Assembly: GCA_001574975.1 (NCBI GenBank)
Contig: KQ965733.1
Location: 437,012 to 501,011 of the forward strand
Source: Gonapodya prolifera JEL478
Lineage: Eukaryota; Monoblepharomycota; Monoblepharidomycetes; Monoblepharidales; Gonapodyaceae
Length of the DNA: 64,000 nt
Direction of reading: 5' to 3'
Below are positions 1-11,300 of this stretch, piece by piece. Both the position numbers and the translations under genes were made by a program. A model generated the notes under the pieces. It had not been told where the DNA came from, ran no database searches, and worked only from the letters and a program-made list of their open reading frames with translations. Position 1 is the first letter of the stretch, and each line of letters begins with the position of its first letter.

Positions 1-229
1 GTGGAGGAAATGTTGTTGTACCGGCTGGTACGAATGCGTGACTTGAGAATGGAACGTTTTCGTTTCGCCAAAGCGCGTTCCTTGGTGGACACATGCTTTA
101 AAAATCGACAAACACAGGCGAGTGTACGCAGTCCCCGTATGTTAAGGAAAGCGCAACTACCTCGAAGACATCGAGGGGAAGTTTTGGTGTTGGGGTCGCT
201 CGCGACTGCATTGGTGCGCATACTTCCAT
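1..229 (-). pseudogene. Broken tandem copy of the neighbouring F-box protein (5' part only)
   Basis: The reverse strand of this stretch repeats the start of the gene at 502-1446, at both DNA and protein level. It keeps a PLDVFE F-box core, but the frame breaks about 20 codons after it. In a shifted frame the homology resumes as RGLRTLACVCRFLKHV, matching RGLRALACVCRFLKHV of the intact gene. A second shift follows near KERA. The start is either position 229 or 210; the latter aligns with the MESR of the intact copy. The copy runs off the left edge, so only its 5' end is visible. The high identity between copies suggests a fairly recent tandem duplication followed by decay. Confidence 0.75.
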
Positions 230-501
230 CGAATAATTTGGGGGATGATCCGCCGTGTCTTTTTTTGACAACGCCTGCCCGCAACACCAAAACAAGACGA
301 TTAAGCGTTTCGCGTTCAGTTCGGTCAACCAACGCTTTCCATGGTTCGTGACCTGTGCACGTCCGAAGGACACAATTTACCTTGCACGTCATCTAAACGG
401 GCTAAACTTTCTTAAGACATCTTCTTCGATTGTACAATGCCACTTAACATACACGTAAACGCAATTAGTTAACGTTACAGACATTTCAGACAATTGCAAT
501 C

Positions 502-1446
502 TTATGTGGCAGTGCTACTGGTAGCTTTGGATTCCGTTCGAATGTCAGCAAACTTATCGATATCGGTTATCTGGCAATCAGGGAGCACTCCATGGGGATT
601 GAGCGTATTGTGTTTCGAAAACCACACGTCAATTGGTCCCACCACAAGTCTGAAAAACTGTCTGTATACCATCCCCCTGCCCGGGAGCGGTAAGGACTCG
701 TGCGGTGTTTTATCAGTCATCCAGAAGATTGCCCCCGCCTTCAAATCCATTGGGCCTGAAAAGAGATGGCGCACACTGCCCAGGTCACCATCCCGACCCA
801 CCAGTGCGGTATTAAGCACGACGTGACGGTACAAGCGGGAGGAATGGGCGATGTTGGACCCAAAGTATATCCCGTCGACAGGTAAGCTGGTCACACTATC
901 CACGCTACCAAAGCCCCAATTGAACATAATTCGGCCACGAGATTTCTTCGTGGCCGTCTTCTCGGCTTGCTTCCTCTTGATCCCCGCCAGTGGGTCTCCA
1001 CTTCTCACCACTGGGCTTTCCACGTGCAATCCCGACCGTCGATGTGCTTCACCCGCGGGAACCCTTCTTTCATCAATGGTGAGATATACAACACCATTGT
1101 TCTTCAAGAGGAGACATTGTTGGATCATATCACGGTATCCACGGCAATCTTCCGGCAACGTCCCCGTCAGATTGTTTGCAAGAATAGGCATCATGTTGAT
1201 CTGAATGCCCTTGGGTGCAGGAAACGTTGCACTGAAGGCCGGTAAGTACGCCTGCCCAACATATGGGACATTTTCCTTCCGCCAGGCGCGCTCTTTGGTG
1301 GCCACATGTTTTAGGAATCGGCAAACGCAGGCGAGTGCCCGCAGTCCCCGTCGATCAAGATAGAGCACCACTCCCTCGAAGACATCGAGGGCAATTTTTG
1401 GAGTAGAGACGACTCGTGATTCCATGTGCTCCGGTGGGTCCATCAT
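502..1446 (-). CDS. F-box-like protein with a C-terminal domain resembling 2-oxoglutarate oxygenases
   Basis: This is a 314-residue single-exon gene. Residues about 18-55 form an F-box-like helix set (ALDVFEGVVLYL, then RALACVCRFLKHVA and an aromatic W), a motif known to bind Skp1 in SCF ubiquitin ligases. The C-terminal third holds a conserved-looking block with TPHESLPL, a QFFRLVVGP strand and FSKHNTLNPHGV, which recalls 2OG-Fe(II) oxygenase-like folds in which a late His and Arg bind iron and substrate. I could not place a full HxD...H triad, so that half of the call is tentative. The middle holds a Lys/Arg-rich stretch that may be a nuclear signal. A degraded copy lies just beyond it at the window edge. 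Two in-frame Met codons open the ORF; the second Met block (MESR) is the one shared with the broken copy. Confidence 0.6.
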   Translation of the reverse strand: MMDPPEHMESRVVSTPKIALDVFEGVVLYLDRRGLRALACVCRFLKHVATKERAWRKENVPYVGQAYLPAFSATFPAPKGIQINMMPILANNLTGTLPEDCRGYRDMIQQCLLLKNNGVVYLTIDERRVPAGEAHRRSGLHVESPVVRSGDPLAGIKRKQAEKTATKKSRGRIMFNWGFGSVDSVTSLPVDGIYFGSNIAHSSRLYRHVVLNTALVGRDGDLGSVRHLFSGPMDLKAGAIFWMTDKTPHESLPLPGRGMVYRQFFRLVVGPIDVWFSKHNTLNPHGVLPDCQITDIDKFADIRTESKATSSTAT

Positions 1447-2041
1447 GGCTTGAGTTTGAAAACGAAACTACTCGCTGTGGGCGATTTACCTGCCTCCCCA
1501 ACATCCCGAAAACCTTGAAATGTATATTGCGGGAAAGGAGCATTGTTGATTGATTTTGTTACACGCTGTGACTAAAGAAGATTCTCCATGCGGATCTCAC
1601 CAACCAGGAACCATCTGAGTCAGATGTGTGACAGGAAAGTACGTTCATATCACGGTGAGTAAGAAGCAAACTTATTACTTGAGAGCCACTGCGATAAGTA
1701 CTCCATGGTGCACGAATTCATTGAATGTGGTACAAGACAGTGTTACATTAATTATTTTGTCTCCCTGTGTATTGGATTTCGAACATTTTCACCTTTCTTT
1801 AGTTCTTCATTGCTCAGTCTTACTTTTGTAGCAATATCGTGTGAAAGGAAAGCCCCTCACTTTAAATGTCAACCTTTGAAATTTTCAATGCAAGAAAAAA
1901 ATAAGAAGCAAAACGATACTCTTCAATACATTAGCCTCCTCTCGCCCTGCTGCCCTCAAGAAAAACATGTCGAGGTGCACAATTTGCTTCCCAATGACAA
2001 CCCTTCAGCTTCCTGCATGTTGAATCCAACTCCCTCCCATT
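1447..2041. other. Intergenic stretch, no gene seen
   Basis: About 600 bases, AT-richer than the flanks, lie between the start of the F-box gene and the stop of the BTB gene. It must carry the F-box promoter and the BTB 3' UTR. I see no other supported feature. Confidence 0.6.
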
Positions 2042-5000
2042 TTAGAACAACCCAAACCTCTTCTTGGCATCCCTTTCAAATTCGCCATCTCCTCCATTCC
2101 CCTTTCCGCTGCCCTTGTTCTTGCCGGTCCTTCCGCTAACCACCCGGCTCAGCTTTGCTGACCCAGAGCCCAAACCCGCCCAACTCGCACGATCAACCGC
2201 CGTTGGCGTGGTCCGCCGGGACGTTCGGTCGTCACCGCTGCTTTTGACGGTTGTCTGCGAAACAACGCTCTTGGCCGACGACACTGCAGTGGTTGACGTT
2301 CCCGCCGAGTGCGGAGGGGAGTCGGGTGGGGCAGATGTGGAGTGAACGAGAGCGCCGCCGCGTGGGGGGTGTTTGAGAACTGGCGATCCACCTCGTGAAC
2401 TGTTTGGTGACCAACTAGCTGAAGTTCCTAGGGCGGTAGGAAGCGGCGGCGGCGTGGGGAACGTCATCTGCCCAGAGCTGTTGTGCCACTCAAACGAGCC
2501 ACCCTGCCACACACGTCCCCCGACACTTCCCAAAACCAAACTTCCTCCCCTCGCCAACTTTGCGCCCTCCTGCTCTCCAGCAGCGCCGTCACCCCCCATC
2601 AGCATCCTCTGCAACTCCGCTACATGCTTCACGTCGTGCGAAAACACCGCCGATACAGGCCGCGACGTCCCAAACGCCATCACTGACAGCATTCCTGGCC
2701 CCGAAGTCGGCCTTGCCTGCCCGCCTCCAGATTCCCCAGCTCCACCGATCCCCCTTGCCCGCACACCAGTCGTAGGTGTGGCCGATCGCGCCCTTGTGTC
2801 CACAAACACGAACGGTCTCAACGTTGGCGACGGCGGTATCACCCCTCCCTCGCCTTCGGGCTCAGCAGCGGTCGCGACAGACCCCGCAGACGCCGGGCGG
2901 AACGTGCGCATGGCTTCGAGCGAGGGGATGCGGGAGGGGCGAAACGAGGGACGTAGCGTTTCAAGCGAGGGCACGCGGGCGGGGCGAACGTTTGGCGGGG
3001 TCTCGGTCCTGGAGGGTGCAGAGTGGGGAATGGCGGGGTGAGGGCGGCGGAGTCTTGTTGGGGGTGAGGGGTGGATCGCGTGAGAATCTCTGTGCACTCC
3101 AACCCGCTACGTAACCGAACGTAGCAAAGACACACTCACTTTGAAAGCATGGTCGAAATAATCAGCGACTCGGGCACCACGCCCTCCCTACACGCTTGCT
3201 CCAGCTCGTCCACTTCCATCCGCGCAAACTCCACTGCGGCCCAAAGCGTCTCGAGGGGGACATCCTCTTCATCTTCGGCGGTGTGCTCTGTTCTGTTCGA
3301 GTCAGGGTCCTTGTTTTCCCCGCCGCCGCCGGCCTTCCTCTGCGCAGCCTCACGCTCCCTCACATGCTCTCGCACGATCTCATACTGCGCCACTGCCGGA
3401 ATCGCCACCCCTCCAACGCTACCTTTTGCCCCGCGCGCCAACACGTCGGCCACAAACCGGCCACTCACGCCTCTCACCTGCCCCGCATCCGCCGCCGCCA
3501 ACAGCACCGCGGCGTCCACGACGCGCTCCGTGGGAACACCCAACGTAACAGGGGCGGCATGCGCGGCAGCAAGATCCGCCAAACTTGCAAACTCGAGCTG
3601 CACGGCGCTCCATAGGGACTCGGCCGCGTGGATGGGTACAGGGCGGCCTGTACTGTTGTGCGCGGACAAGAACTGCATCAGCGCTGGCAGGGCGCGGGCT
3701 GGGTCCGCGTTGGGAAGCACGGACGCCATGGCGAGGGCAGGCGCGGTGGCAAGCACGTCGGCCGGCGTGTTGGGGCTCAGGAGGCGCAGCGAAAGGCGCG
3801 CTGTCGCGGCGTGCGCGATGTGAGGCAGGTCCCATGCAATTGCTTCGGTGACCACGCGGTGCAGGGCGGCGGGGCTCGGAGACGGGTTGGTGAGCAGGGA
3901 AGACAGGTGCGAGGTGGCGATGGTGGCGAGGGGCGGGAGGGAGAATGCGGAGGCGAGGCGGATCAGGCCGAGGATCTGGGGTGGTGGGATGGGAAGTGGG
4001 GTGTGATTGTGGTGTGGGTGTGAGTGATGGGTACGTGGGTACATGGGTGTGAGAAAAGCAGTGACGTGTTGCGCTTGTATGCCGCGACAAGCCAAAAGAC
4101 CGGAAAAGAGAGCCGACAAGTATTCCGCACCCTCCGCGCAGAAGTCGCCTCCAACGGTGTCCTCAGTCGGCGCTTCGCGATGAGGCCTCTGCCTCACTTC
4201 GCCATGAGTATTTGATGAGTACATACTCCGCTCCGCGTACGCTCATCCGTCTCGGGCAGAGTCCTCGGTCAGCGCTTCGTGCTTAGGCCTCGAGCTCGCT
4301 GCGCTCGCGCCTCGCGACTCACCTGATCCCACTCGCCCTCCCTCACGACACACCCGCCACCATACGCCCACACAAGGACCTCTCCCACGACCTGGACGAG
4401 GCTGGGGTGCGCGGGGAGCACGGGCAGGGTGAACACGGGCAGGCGGGTCAGGAGGTGCATATCCGGGCGGGGCTGCGAGAACAGGTCGTCGAAGAAGGTG
4501 GAGCGGTGCGAGAGGAGGACGCGGTGGATGGGGACGGCGGTGAGCTGTGGAGGGGAGTGGGAGTGGGAGGTGGGGGTTGGGGTGGGAGGCGGGGATGTGA
4601 GATGAGGAAAAGCAGTTGAGAAATCGGGGCAACGGAGGCCCAATCGCTCATCGCAATGGGCTGGCCAAACCCATGACCACCGCACACCACGCGATTGCGA
4701 GTCGATGAATTTTTCGCTCCATCTCCACATTCTCCAAGTCTGACGAGGCCATAACGGGAAGAAAGGGTGCAAAGGGGACTCTTGTCGCCATATCGCAATG
4801 GGCTGCAAACCCACGTCCCGCATACCGTGCATCCTCGATTCAGTCCGCTTTCCACTCCATGTCCCCATTTTCCCTCTCTCACCAGGCTCGATACAGACTC
4901 TCCAGGCCCAGGCAGCCACCGGGCCGCCCGCCAACGGCCCACGCATCGGCACGCACCTTGCCGTTGGTGTCCCTGACTTTGAGCATCGCGTCGGCGTACT

Positions 5001-5124
5001 TTCCCGCGCGGAGATACGTTGTGAATCCAGCGTCGTGGGCGGCGGGGTGTGCTGCGTGTTTGGCGGGCGGCGGGGAGGACGAGCCCGGGGAGTGTTGCGT
5101 CTGCGAAGCGTCCGAGTGTGCCAT
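2042..5124 (-). CDS. BTB/POZ-domain protein with long disordered C-terminus
   Basis: Four exons join in phase: 5124-4957, 4544-4323, 3975-3140 and 3089-2042, giving about 757 residues. The BTB fold is split over exons 1-3. DAMLKV opens it, then an IHRVLLSHRSTFFDDLF core follows intron 1, and a LVQVVGEVLVWAYGG strand-helix ends exon 2. BTB domains mediate dimerisation and often recruit substrates to Cul3 ligases. Exon 3 (ILGLIRLASAF onward) looks like a helical BACK-like extension. Exon 4 is Ser/Pro/Gly-rich, disordered, and carries two similar RPSFRPSRIPSLE-type repeats. An upstream in-frame ATG at 5187 would add 21 residues; the inner ATG (MAHSDA) is preferred because the extra residues look like leader noise. 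Intron 1 is 412 nt and intron 2 is 347 nt, both far above the local norm, and intron 2 carries the repeat family described below. Confidence 0.8.
3976..4322 (-). repeat. Introner-like repeat inside BTB intron 2
   Basis: This is a whole 347-nt intron. In the sense (minus) direction it holds two related blocks. One, about 4253-4292, reads GAGGCCTAAGCACG then AAGCGCTGACCGAGGACT. A weaker one, about 4142-4190, reads GAGGCCTCATCGCG then AAGCGCCGACTGAGGAC. The same block occurs in introns at 9144-9490, 47791-48040 and, weaker, 49162-49492, always in the sense direction. Confidence 0.65.
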
Positions 5125-5187
5125 GGCTGGACGTGGGGTCTCTGCGGGACGGGAGCGGCCAAGAGCGAGCGGAAAGGTACGCAGCAA

Positions 5188-6635
5188 GGGCGCAGGAGCA
5201 GAGGATGAGCCGGCGGATAATCCTGAGGGACACAGGGGTCGCGAGTGCGTGTGGTGCGCCGCGCGGGATGGCGGATGGCTGCACGCGTGGTCCGGAATCG
5301 CGCGTGAGTCAGCGGTGGATTGGCCTGAAAAACAAAAAGAGATTCTCCGCGCCTGCGTGATGATGACGGCGCTGCAGGGAGCGGGGAATTGGGTGGCCGC
5401 AGGGAAGGGTGCGAGTTTTATCCCGATTTGGACTTATAGCTTATTGGTAGTGCACAGGGAGGGGTTTTGCCGGGGCAGGTGCGTTAAATCGCGCATCTCT
5501 GGCGCCAGAGTTGCAGATATATGTCGCGGTGTCGTTTGGGTGTTGGGAGGGGATGGTTCGTAAGGGGATCTGTCCACAATAGCAGTACGCATCTCCAAAT
5601 GGCGCGTGCTCGCTCCGCTCCGATGTCAGCAACCGCTCGTTGCCATATCCTTTCACACAGATACCACCCACACCGCTCTTACGCAGTGGCAAACAGTAAC
5701 GCGCTGTTCTGACTTTGAACGGGATGATCTATTTACGTAACAGGAGGGACCAATTCGCTGTTCGCCCTGATGCATGTTTCAATCACGTGATTCATGGGCT
5801 TGCACACTCCACCTAATTATCTTTGAACTGTCCGCTGAATCTACATTTTTGCAGTGATCACTGGGTCAGAGTCTCAGAAAGACATGCGGAGCAAGTGAAT
5901 AACGTCTTGTGAATCCCGGTTGTGATTGCACCACATTTCATGTCGCTATTGATATCCCAACGTATCTCAAGAATCCTCGCCACTTATTTTGCGCCTCAGA
6001 TGGCTCGAAATGGCCCGCTATAACTTGGACTTTTCACCAAATGAACATCATTACAGTGCTGGATCCGACGTAATTCAGCATGAGGATGATATTCATTGTT
6101 GGTGGAAAAGCCCATCATTTGGGTCATCAATCGATTAAAAGTCTTCATGCATTTTGCACGGCGGGCCCCACAAAACAAGAGAAAATTGTAACTGTTCATG
6201 GGGCCCGCCGTGGCAAACATATGATGAAGGACTCCTTGATCCGGCAAGTCTGAACTTTCCAGGGACATGAAAAGCTCGTGACGTTCAACCCTTGAGCATA
6301 ACAGGGCAGGATGTGTTGCTGCCCAGCCACCCCTGCGTCGGGTTTGAATAACCAAAATGGGTTCTTCAGTTTGCCGCACGGTTAGCGCCAGCGCCTTTGG
6401 ACCAGAGATCCCTCTACCTTAATGTTGTATGCATTTTGAAGGACAGTCAATGCACATGATAAACGCCTACAAAATTAGGGTAGTGGAATCGCCTCCATTA
6501 TAAATCTTCATCACACGAATCAAACAGCACATGCTCTGTTAGCTCATGACACAATATCACATTTTTCTTATAACAAGCTTGCTCGTTATCGTCTCCAAAA
6601 TTTTGTTTTTGTGATGGTTTGTTCCCTTCTCACAT
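5188..6635. other. 1.4 kb intergenic region with one strong hairpin
   Basis: I find no credible gene here. It separates the 5' end of the BTB gene from the 3' end of the methyltransferase pseudogene. The only structure noted is the inverted repeat at 6152-6217. A 127-codon reverse ORF at 5996-6379 shows no family motif and runs through that hairpin. Confidence 0.55.
6152..6217. repeat. Inverted repeat / hairpin
   Basis: Two arms (about 6152-6170 and 6199-6217) share a perfect 14-bp core, CACGGCGGGCCCCA, and further pairing beyond it, around a loop of 28 nt. The arms are GC-rich in an AT-rich intergenic stretch, so the structure should be stable. It could be a relic of a small inverted-repeat element or a structured RNA; nothing else supports either. 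Confidence 0.7.
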
Positions 6636-7193
6636 TCACCGCTTCACAGCAATGACCCAAAAGAACGCCGCCGCGTCATCCTCCTCAACCGTCTCCCTAA
6701 CGACGATTTTCATACCCGCTCCCTCCAGAGCCTTTGTATACCCATCGTACCCCAAACTGCTCCAAAGGATCCACCCCTTCTCGTCCAACCAGTGCTCCGC
6801 AACCAATCCCTCCATCCCCGGCCCAGCCACAAAGTTGACCAGGATGCATCCGCCACGCTTCAGCCACCGCACGGCTCGCGAAATGACCTCGCGCTGCTCG
6901 TTCTGGGGTAAGTGGTTTACGCTCCACAGCGCTGGCGGCTAGAACCTCAGTTAGGACCGGAACGCCCGCACCGCACCCAAGCTCAACCACGGCCGCTTTC
7001 TTTGCAGCGAACCCGGACGCCGTCGGTTCTGTCGCGGTAAGGCTGGGACAGTGCGTAAAGAGCTTTGCCAGGTACCGATGTTGTAACGTATGGTGCGTGG
7101 CGGTCCATGGGTTGACACGGAAGCGATCGCGTCGTAGGATGCTTTGACGCGCGGCTTGAGATCTGCGGGAGGCGATGACGCATGGAATTCCAT
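6636..7193 (-). pseudogene. Decayed SAM-dependent methyltransferase
   Basis: Pieces of a UbiE-like class I methyltransferase are spread over three frames. The N-terminus (LKPRVKASYDAIA) is followed by a frame change before NPWTATHHTLQHRYLAKL. Motif I is intact (VVELGCGAGVPVLTEVLA). The usual 40-55 residues holding the acidic loop and motifs II-III are then missing. A shifted frame resumes at ALWSVNHLPQNEQ, then WLKRGG, and a normal C-terminus (AEHWLDEKGWILWS) ends in a stop at 6636. The internal deletion removes part of the cofactor pocket, so a working enzyme is unlikely. No splice sites would bridge the gap. An assembly error is possible for the frame changes but not for the missing block. 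Confidence 0.7.
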
Positions 7194-8377
7194 TTCTGAT
7201 GGACCGACAAGGGAAGTGTTGTTGTGAAGGTGTCCTTGTCTCCCGACCCTTCCACAAAACAGGTCTCAAGGAGCGCCGAACTGACCCGGGAACTTTGTCA
7301 GCAAAAACCCATGACGTGACAGCGGCCGGTAGAAAGCATGATCTTTCTGTACACTAGCGCTTGCTTTCCGTCAGCATTGGATCCCTACCCCGCCGTCCTC
7401 GGCACTCGGCACGCGGCAGCTGCCAGGGTGTGCATTTCTTACATAACACGTGATTACAGCCTCATCATAGATATAGGAGCCATCAGTGGCTCAAAACAAA
7501 CTGCTGGATGAGGCGCTCTCTCACGGAGGCGAGCCATTCCGTACCTGGACTCATCGCGGCAATTCATGGAATTTCCAGTGACTCGAGCGCGCACAGTAGA
7601 CCACGCAGACCACGCAAACCACACGACGTAACGTTTTGTGGTGGAGAAGGCGGGGGAGGGGGTGTGTATTATCGTGTTTGGGGTTGTGGTGACCCATGAA
7701 TAAGTGATTCAAAGCGACGCCAAAAGCCGTTTCCCGACTAGCTGTCTTCTCGGGGAAGGTGTGTTTGGTGAGGTGAGCCAAGGACTCAGCTCAGGGTCGG
7801 ACAATTCGGTTGTTTGGCATCGTTCTGGACTTTTCGTTCCTGAATGAGAACGTAACGGTGGCTCGAGGAAGAATGGAATGAGGTTTCTGTGAGCGTGGAT
7901 GCGAGGAGGTGGTGAGTGGGACTTTTGTCACGTTGCATGTAACAGACTGATATGTAATCACATGGCTTGATTGGATACATATTATGCGGCTATTGAATCA
8001 CATGACTGCTCATGACTTTGTATGTTGGATATATTTAGCCAAATATGGGATGGATACACAGGTTTGGTGCTCAGCACACTAACTTGGCCTTGGCTCCGAC
8101 AAACATTCAGCACCAATTCGAGTCAAGCAGGAACATGGGAAGCTTAAGAAGCGAAAAGGAGGACGGGAGGGGAAAGACGAAATGAGGTGCGACGGTATCT
8201 TGGGACGTTGCCTGAACAGGGACACAGAACTCCCGGGACACGCGGGCGGGACGCATTTGGCGAATTCGGGGGACTTGAACGAGCCCACACCGGAGAGCGG
8301 ACGCGAGCGAGCGGACACGAATTGAATCTGAGCAGAAGAGGCGATACCCGGGAAGACGGCGTGGCGCAGACACGGAC
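7194..8377. other. Intergenic region upstream of the ankyrin gene
   Basis: About 1.2 kb with no supported gene. Short reverse ORFs at 7551-7781 and 7786-7980 have no recognisable motif. The last 300 bases probably hold the promoter and 5' UTR of the ankyrin gene. Confidence 0.5.
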
Positions 8378-11300
8378 ATGAGCGCGCAGGTGCAGGTGCA
8401 GGAGCGGGAGCGCAGAAGCGAGGGCAGTGGCGACAGCGCGGGGTCCGCGAGGGCGAGCGCGGGGACGGGGCAGGCGAGGGGAGCGGCCAGCGAGGAGAAA
8501 CCGCGGGCGAAGTCGCGCGAGGATGCGACGGATGACGGGACGGGACGGCGGCAGCGGCATTCGGTTCCCTCAGCGACGCACGCGGCACAGGCAGCGCAGG
8601 CGCCCACGCTCGCACGCCTCAGCAGCCCGCACGCTGCGCCCCCGCCGCCATCGCCCACACTGCGCTCCGAGGCGTCCGCAGCACATCCATACGCACACCA
8701 CGCGCACTCGCTCTCGCTGTCCTCGCAGTCCTCGCTCTCCACAACAGCCCCGTCGCCCTCTCTCCCGCGTCCGCTGTCCACGCACTCGATCGACTCACAC
8801 GCGCTGCTCTCGCCAAACCACCTGCTGATCCTCGCAGCAGAGTCGCACAACCTGGCAGCACTTCTCGCCGCGCTCGCAAAGGGCGCCAACCCAAACGCCA
8901 GAAAGAGAGTCCAGCTCACTGCGACAGTGTCGCACCCGAAACGGACCCCTCTCCTTCCCCAACTCGCGTCTCGCCATGCCGCGTCCTTCTTCTCCCGCTC
9001 GTCGGCGTCGGCCCACGACACACACCACGCGCAGCAGCAGCTGTCGTCTGAAGTCCTCGTCGACGCACTCCCAGCAGAGAGCGCACTCGCGCTCGCTATA
9101 AGGTCAAAGAACGTCGACGTCATATCGACCTTGCTCGACCACGGTGCGTCTTTGCGGGAAGGCGAGCGAGGTCTGGAGTAGCGCGGAGGGCCGAGCACCG
9201 AGGCTTAAGCGCGAAGCGCTGCCCGATGACTCTATCGCGGAGCGAGCCCGAGGCCTAGGCGCGATAGCGCCGACCGAGGAGTCTGCTGGGTGCAAATCAC
9301 CCGTGGATCGGAATAGTACTCCTGCCGGAGGCGAATACCCCACGGAGCACCTATTCTCGCCGCAGGCAATTCCCCCGCGGAGCGGAACAGCACGTGCGGA
9401 TAGTACCACTCCTGAAGCGCGGTGTCCTTCGACTGCAAAACATCCCACACACTTGCTCACCACTCACCCCCACCCCCTTTCCCCTCGTAGGCGCCGACCC
9501 CACGCTCCCCATCTCATGGCAGGTGCCGTCCTCCCACCCTCTCTGGACGCCCACGCTGTGGCAAAGCTCGCGCTGGTCACCCCCCGACACGCTCCTATTC
9601 CCCTCGGCGCTGTCCTTCTCCCTCGCGCGGGGCCATGTACCCTTCAACCTCCCCGGAGCCCGGGTCGCCGTGACCTCACCGCGAAATCCGGCCCAATGCC
9701 GTGTCGTGCACTCGCTGGAACCGGACCCCGCCGTCGTCCGCGCGATCCTGGCCCGGTCGGCGCACTCGGCGGACGCGGCGCGCGCGGCGGTCAAGGTGCT
9801 TAGTGACCGCGAAGTGAGGGACTTGGCGCCCGCGATGGCCTCGCTTGTTGCGGACGCCACGGCGGTGCTGAGAAGGGACAGAGGGGCTGGGTTCGGACTT
9901 GGTGGTGCAGGAGTAGGAGCAGGCGGTGCAGCAGCAGCGGAGTCGGCACGCGCGAATGACCGTATTGCTCGTGCGGAACGCGTCGCGGTCGCGCAGGCGG
10001 CCAGGGTGCGCGAGCTTGAATGGGAGGTCGCGGATCTGCTTCAAGTCATTGCGTCTTCCGCTTCCAGTTCTGGGCCTGGTGCTGATGTCGGTTCTGGTGC
10101 TGGTAGTGGTGGCGGTGCGGGTATGGCTGGAGCGAGTACGATTGGATCCGGTACAAGCGCCAGTACGTCAACCGCAACCACATCCACCGAGCCCGACCGA
10201 CGCGACAGCGTCCAATCCGCCCCGCCACCACGCACAGCCAAAACACCTCCTGTCCCCTCCACTCTTTCCTCCACGACTCCCACATCCCCCGCAACCCCAA
10301 CCGCCACCCGCCCACCGGCCACATCCCGCGCCCGCACCACTCCGCGCCCGCGGTCGCTGGCGCTCGAGTTCATGCGCGTCGGGTGGGGTGAGGACTTTTC
10401 TGCTTCTGCTTCGGTCTCTACCGCCGCCGGGGTGACGGTGGTGGGAAGAGCGGGATCCAAGAAGACCCAGAGGAGTGCACGGAGTGTGGAGAGGAGTGTG
10501 GGTGTGGGTGGAGAAAGAGGTGAGCTTTCGCGTTGTGTGTGGCGTGAGAGGGTGTGTGACTGACGTTTTGTTGTACACTGTGTTGTTTTGTGGAATGACC
10601 TTGCAGGGTTCGCAAGTGTCCGTGAGCGGTGAGTTCCCCTTTCTTCCCATCCCGCACACCACACCGAACTAACCACCGCACTCCAACCGCAACCGCGTCC
10701 ACCCAAAGCCCTACGCCCTCGCAAGACCACGACCCAATAACACCTCCCGCCTCGTCACCTTCACCAACCTCGTCCCGCTCCTCGTCGCCGACCTCGGCGT
10801 CTTCCTCCTCCGAGGGAACTCCGCCAAGACAGAACCCAACCCCGCCGTCGCCTAATGACCCGCACACGAATGCAAAGGGAGCAGGAGCGGGAGCACCAAA
10901 CGGAACCGGAAACGGCACCCCCCCCATGCTCCGCCGCTCGCCCTACTCTATCCCGCTCACGTACCGCCACTCGCGCACCGGGTCGGACTCGTCGGCATTC
11001 CGCGCGCCCGTGCCGCTCTCCAACACAACGGGGACACACTCGAGCTCGGCATCCTCGTCGCGGCGAAACTCGGTGATCCTCCCCGCGCGCCCGGCCAGTA
11101 TCGCGGTGCTTGCCGACGGGAGCGTGGTGGAGTGGGGTAGTACCCCCGCCATTGTGCTGGAGGAGAGTTCTGACGTGGGCGAGGAAGGGGGTGGGTGGGG
11201 TGCGGGGACAGTCGCGGCGGCGAGGGAGAGGGAAAGGGCAGAGAGGGAAAAGGAAAGGGAGCGGGAGAGGGAGAGGGAGAGGGAGAAGGAACGGGAACGG

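Noticed and set aside
5996-6379. 127-codon reverse-strand ORF
   Set aside because: It runs straight through the 6152-6217 hairpin and shows no family motif or neighbouring exons.
8107-9198. 363-codon reverse-strand ORF opposite the ankyrin gene
   Set aside because: It is antisense to a well-supported exon in GC-rich DNA, is Ser/Cys/Ala-rich without any motif, and has no splice or family support.
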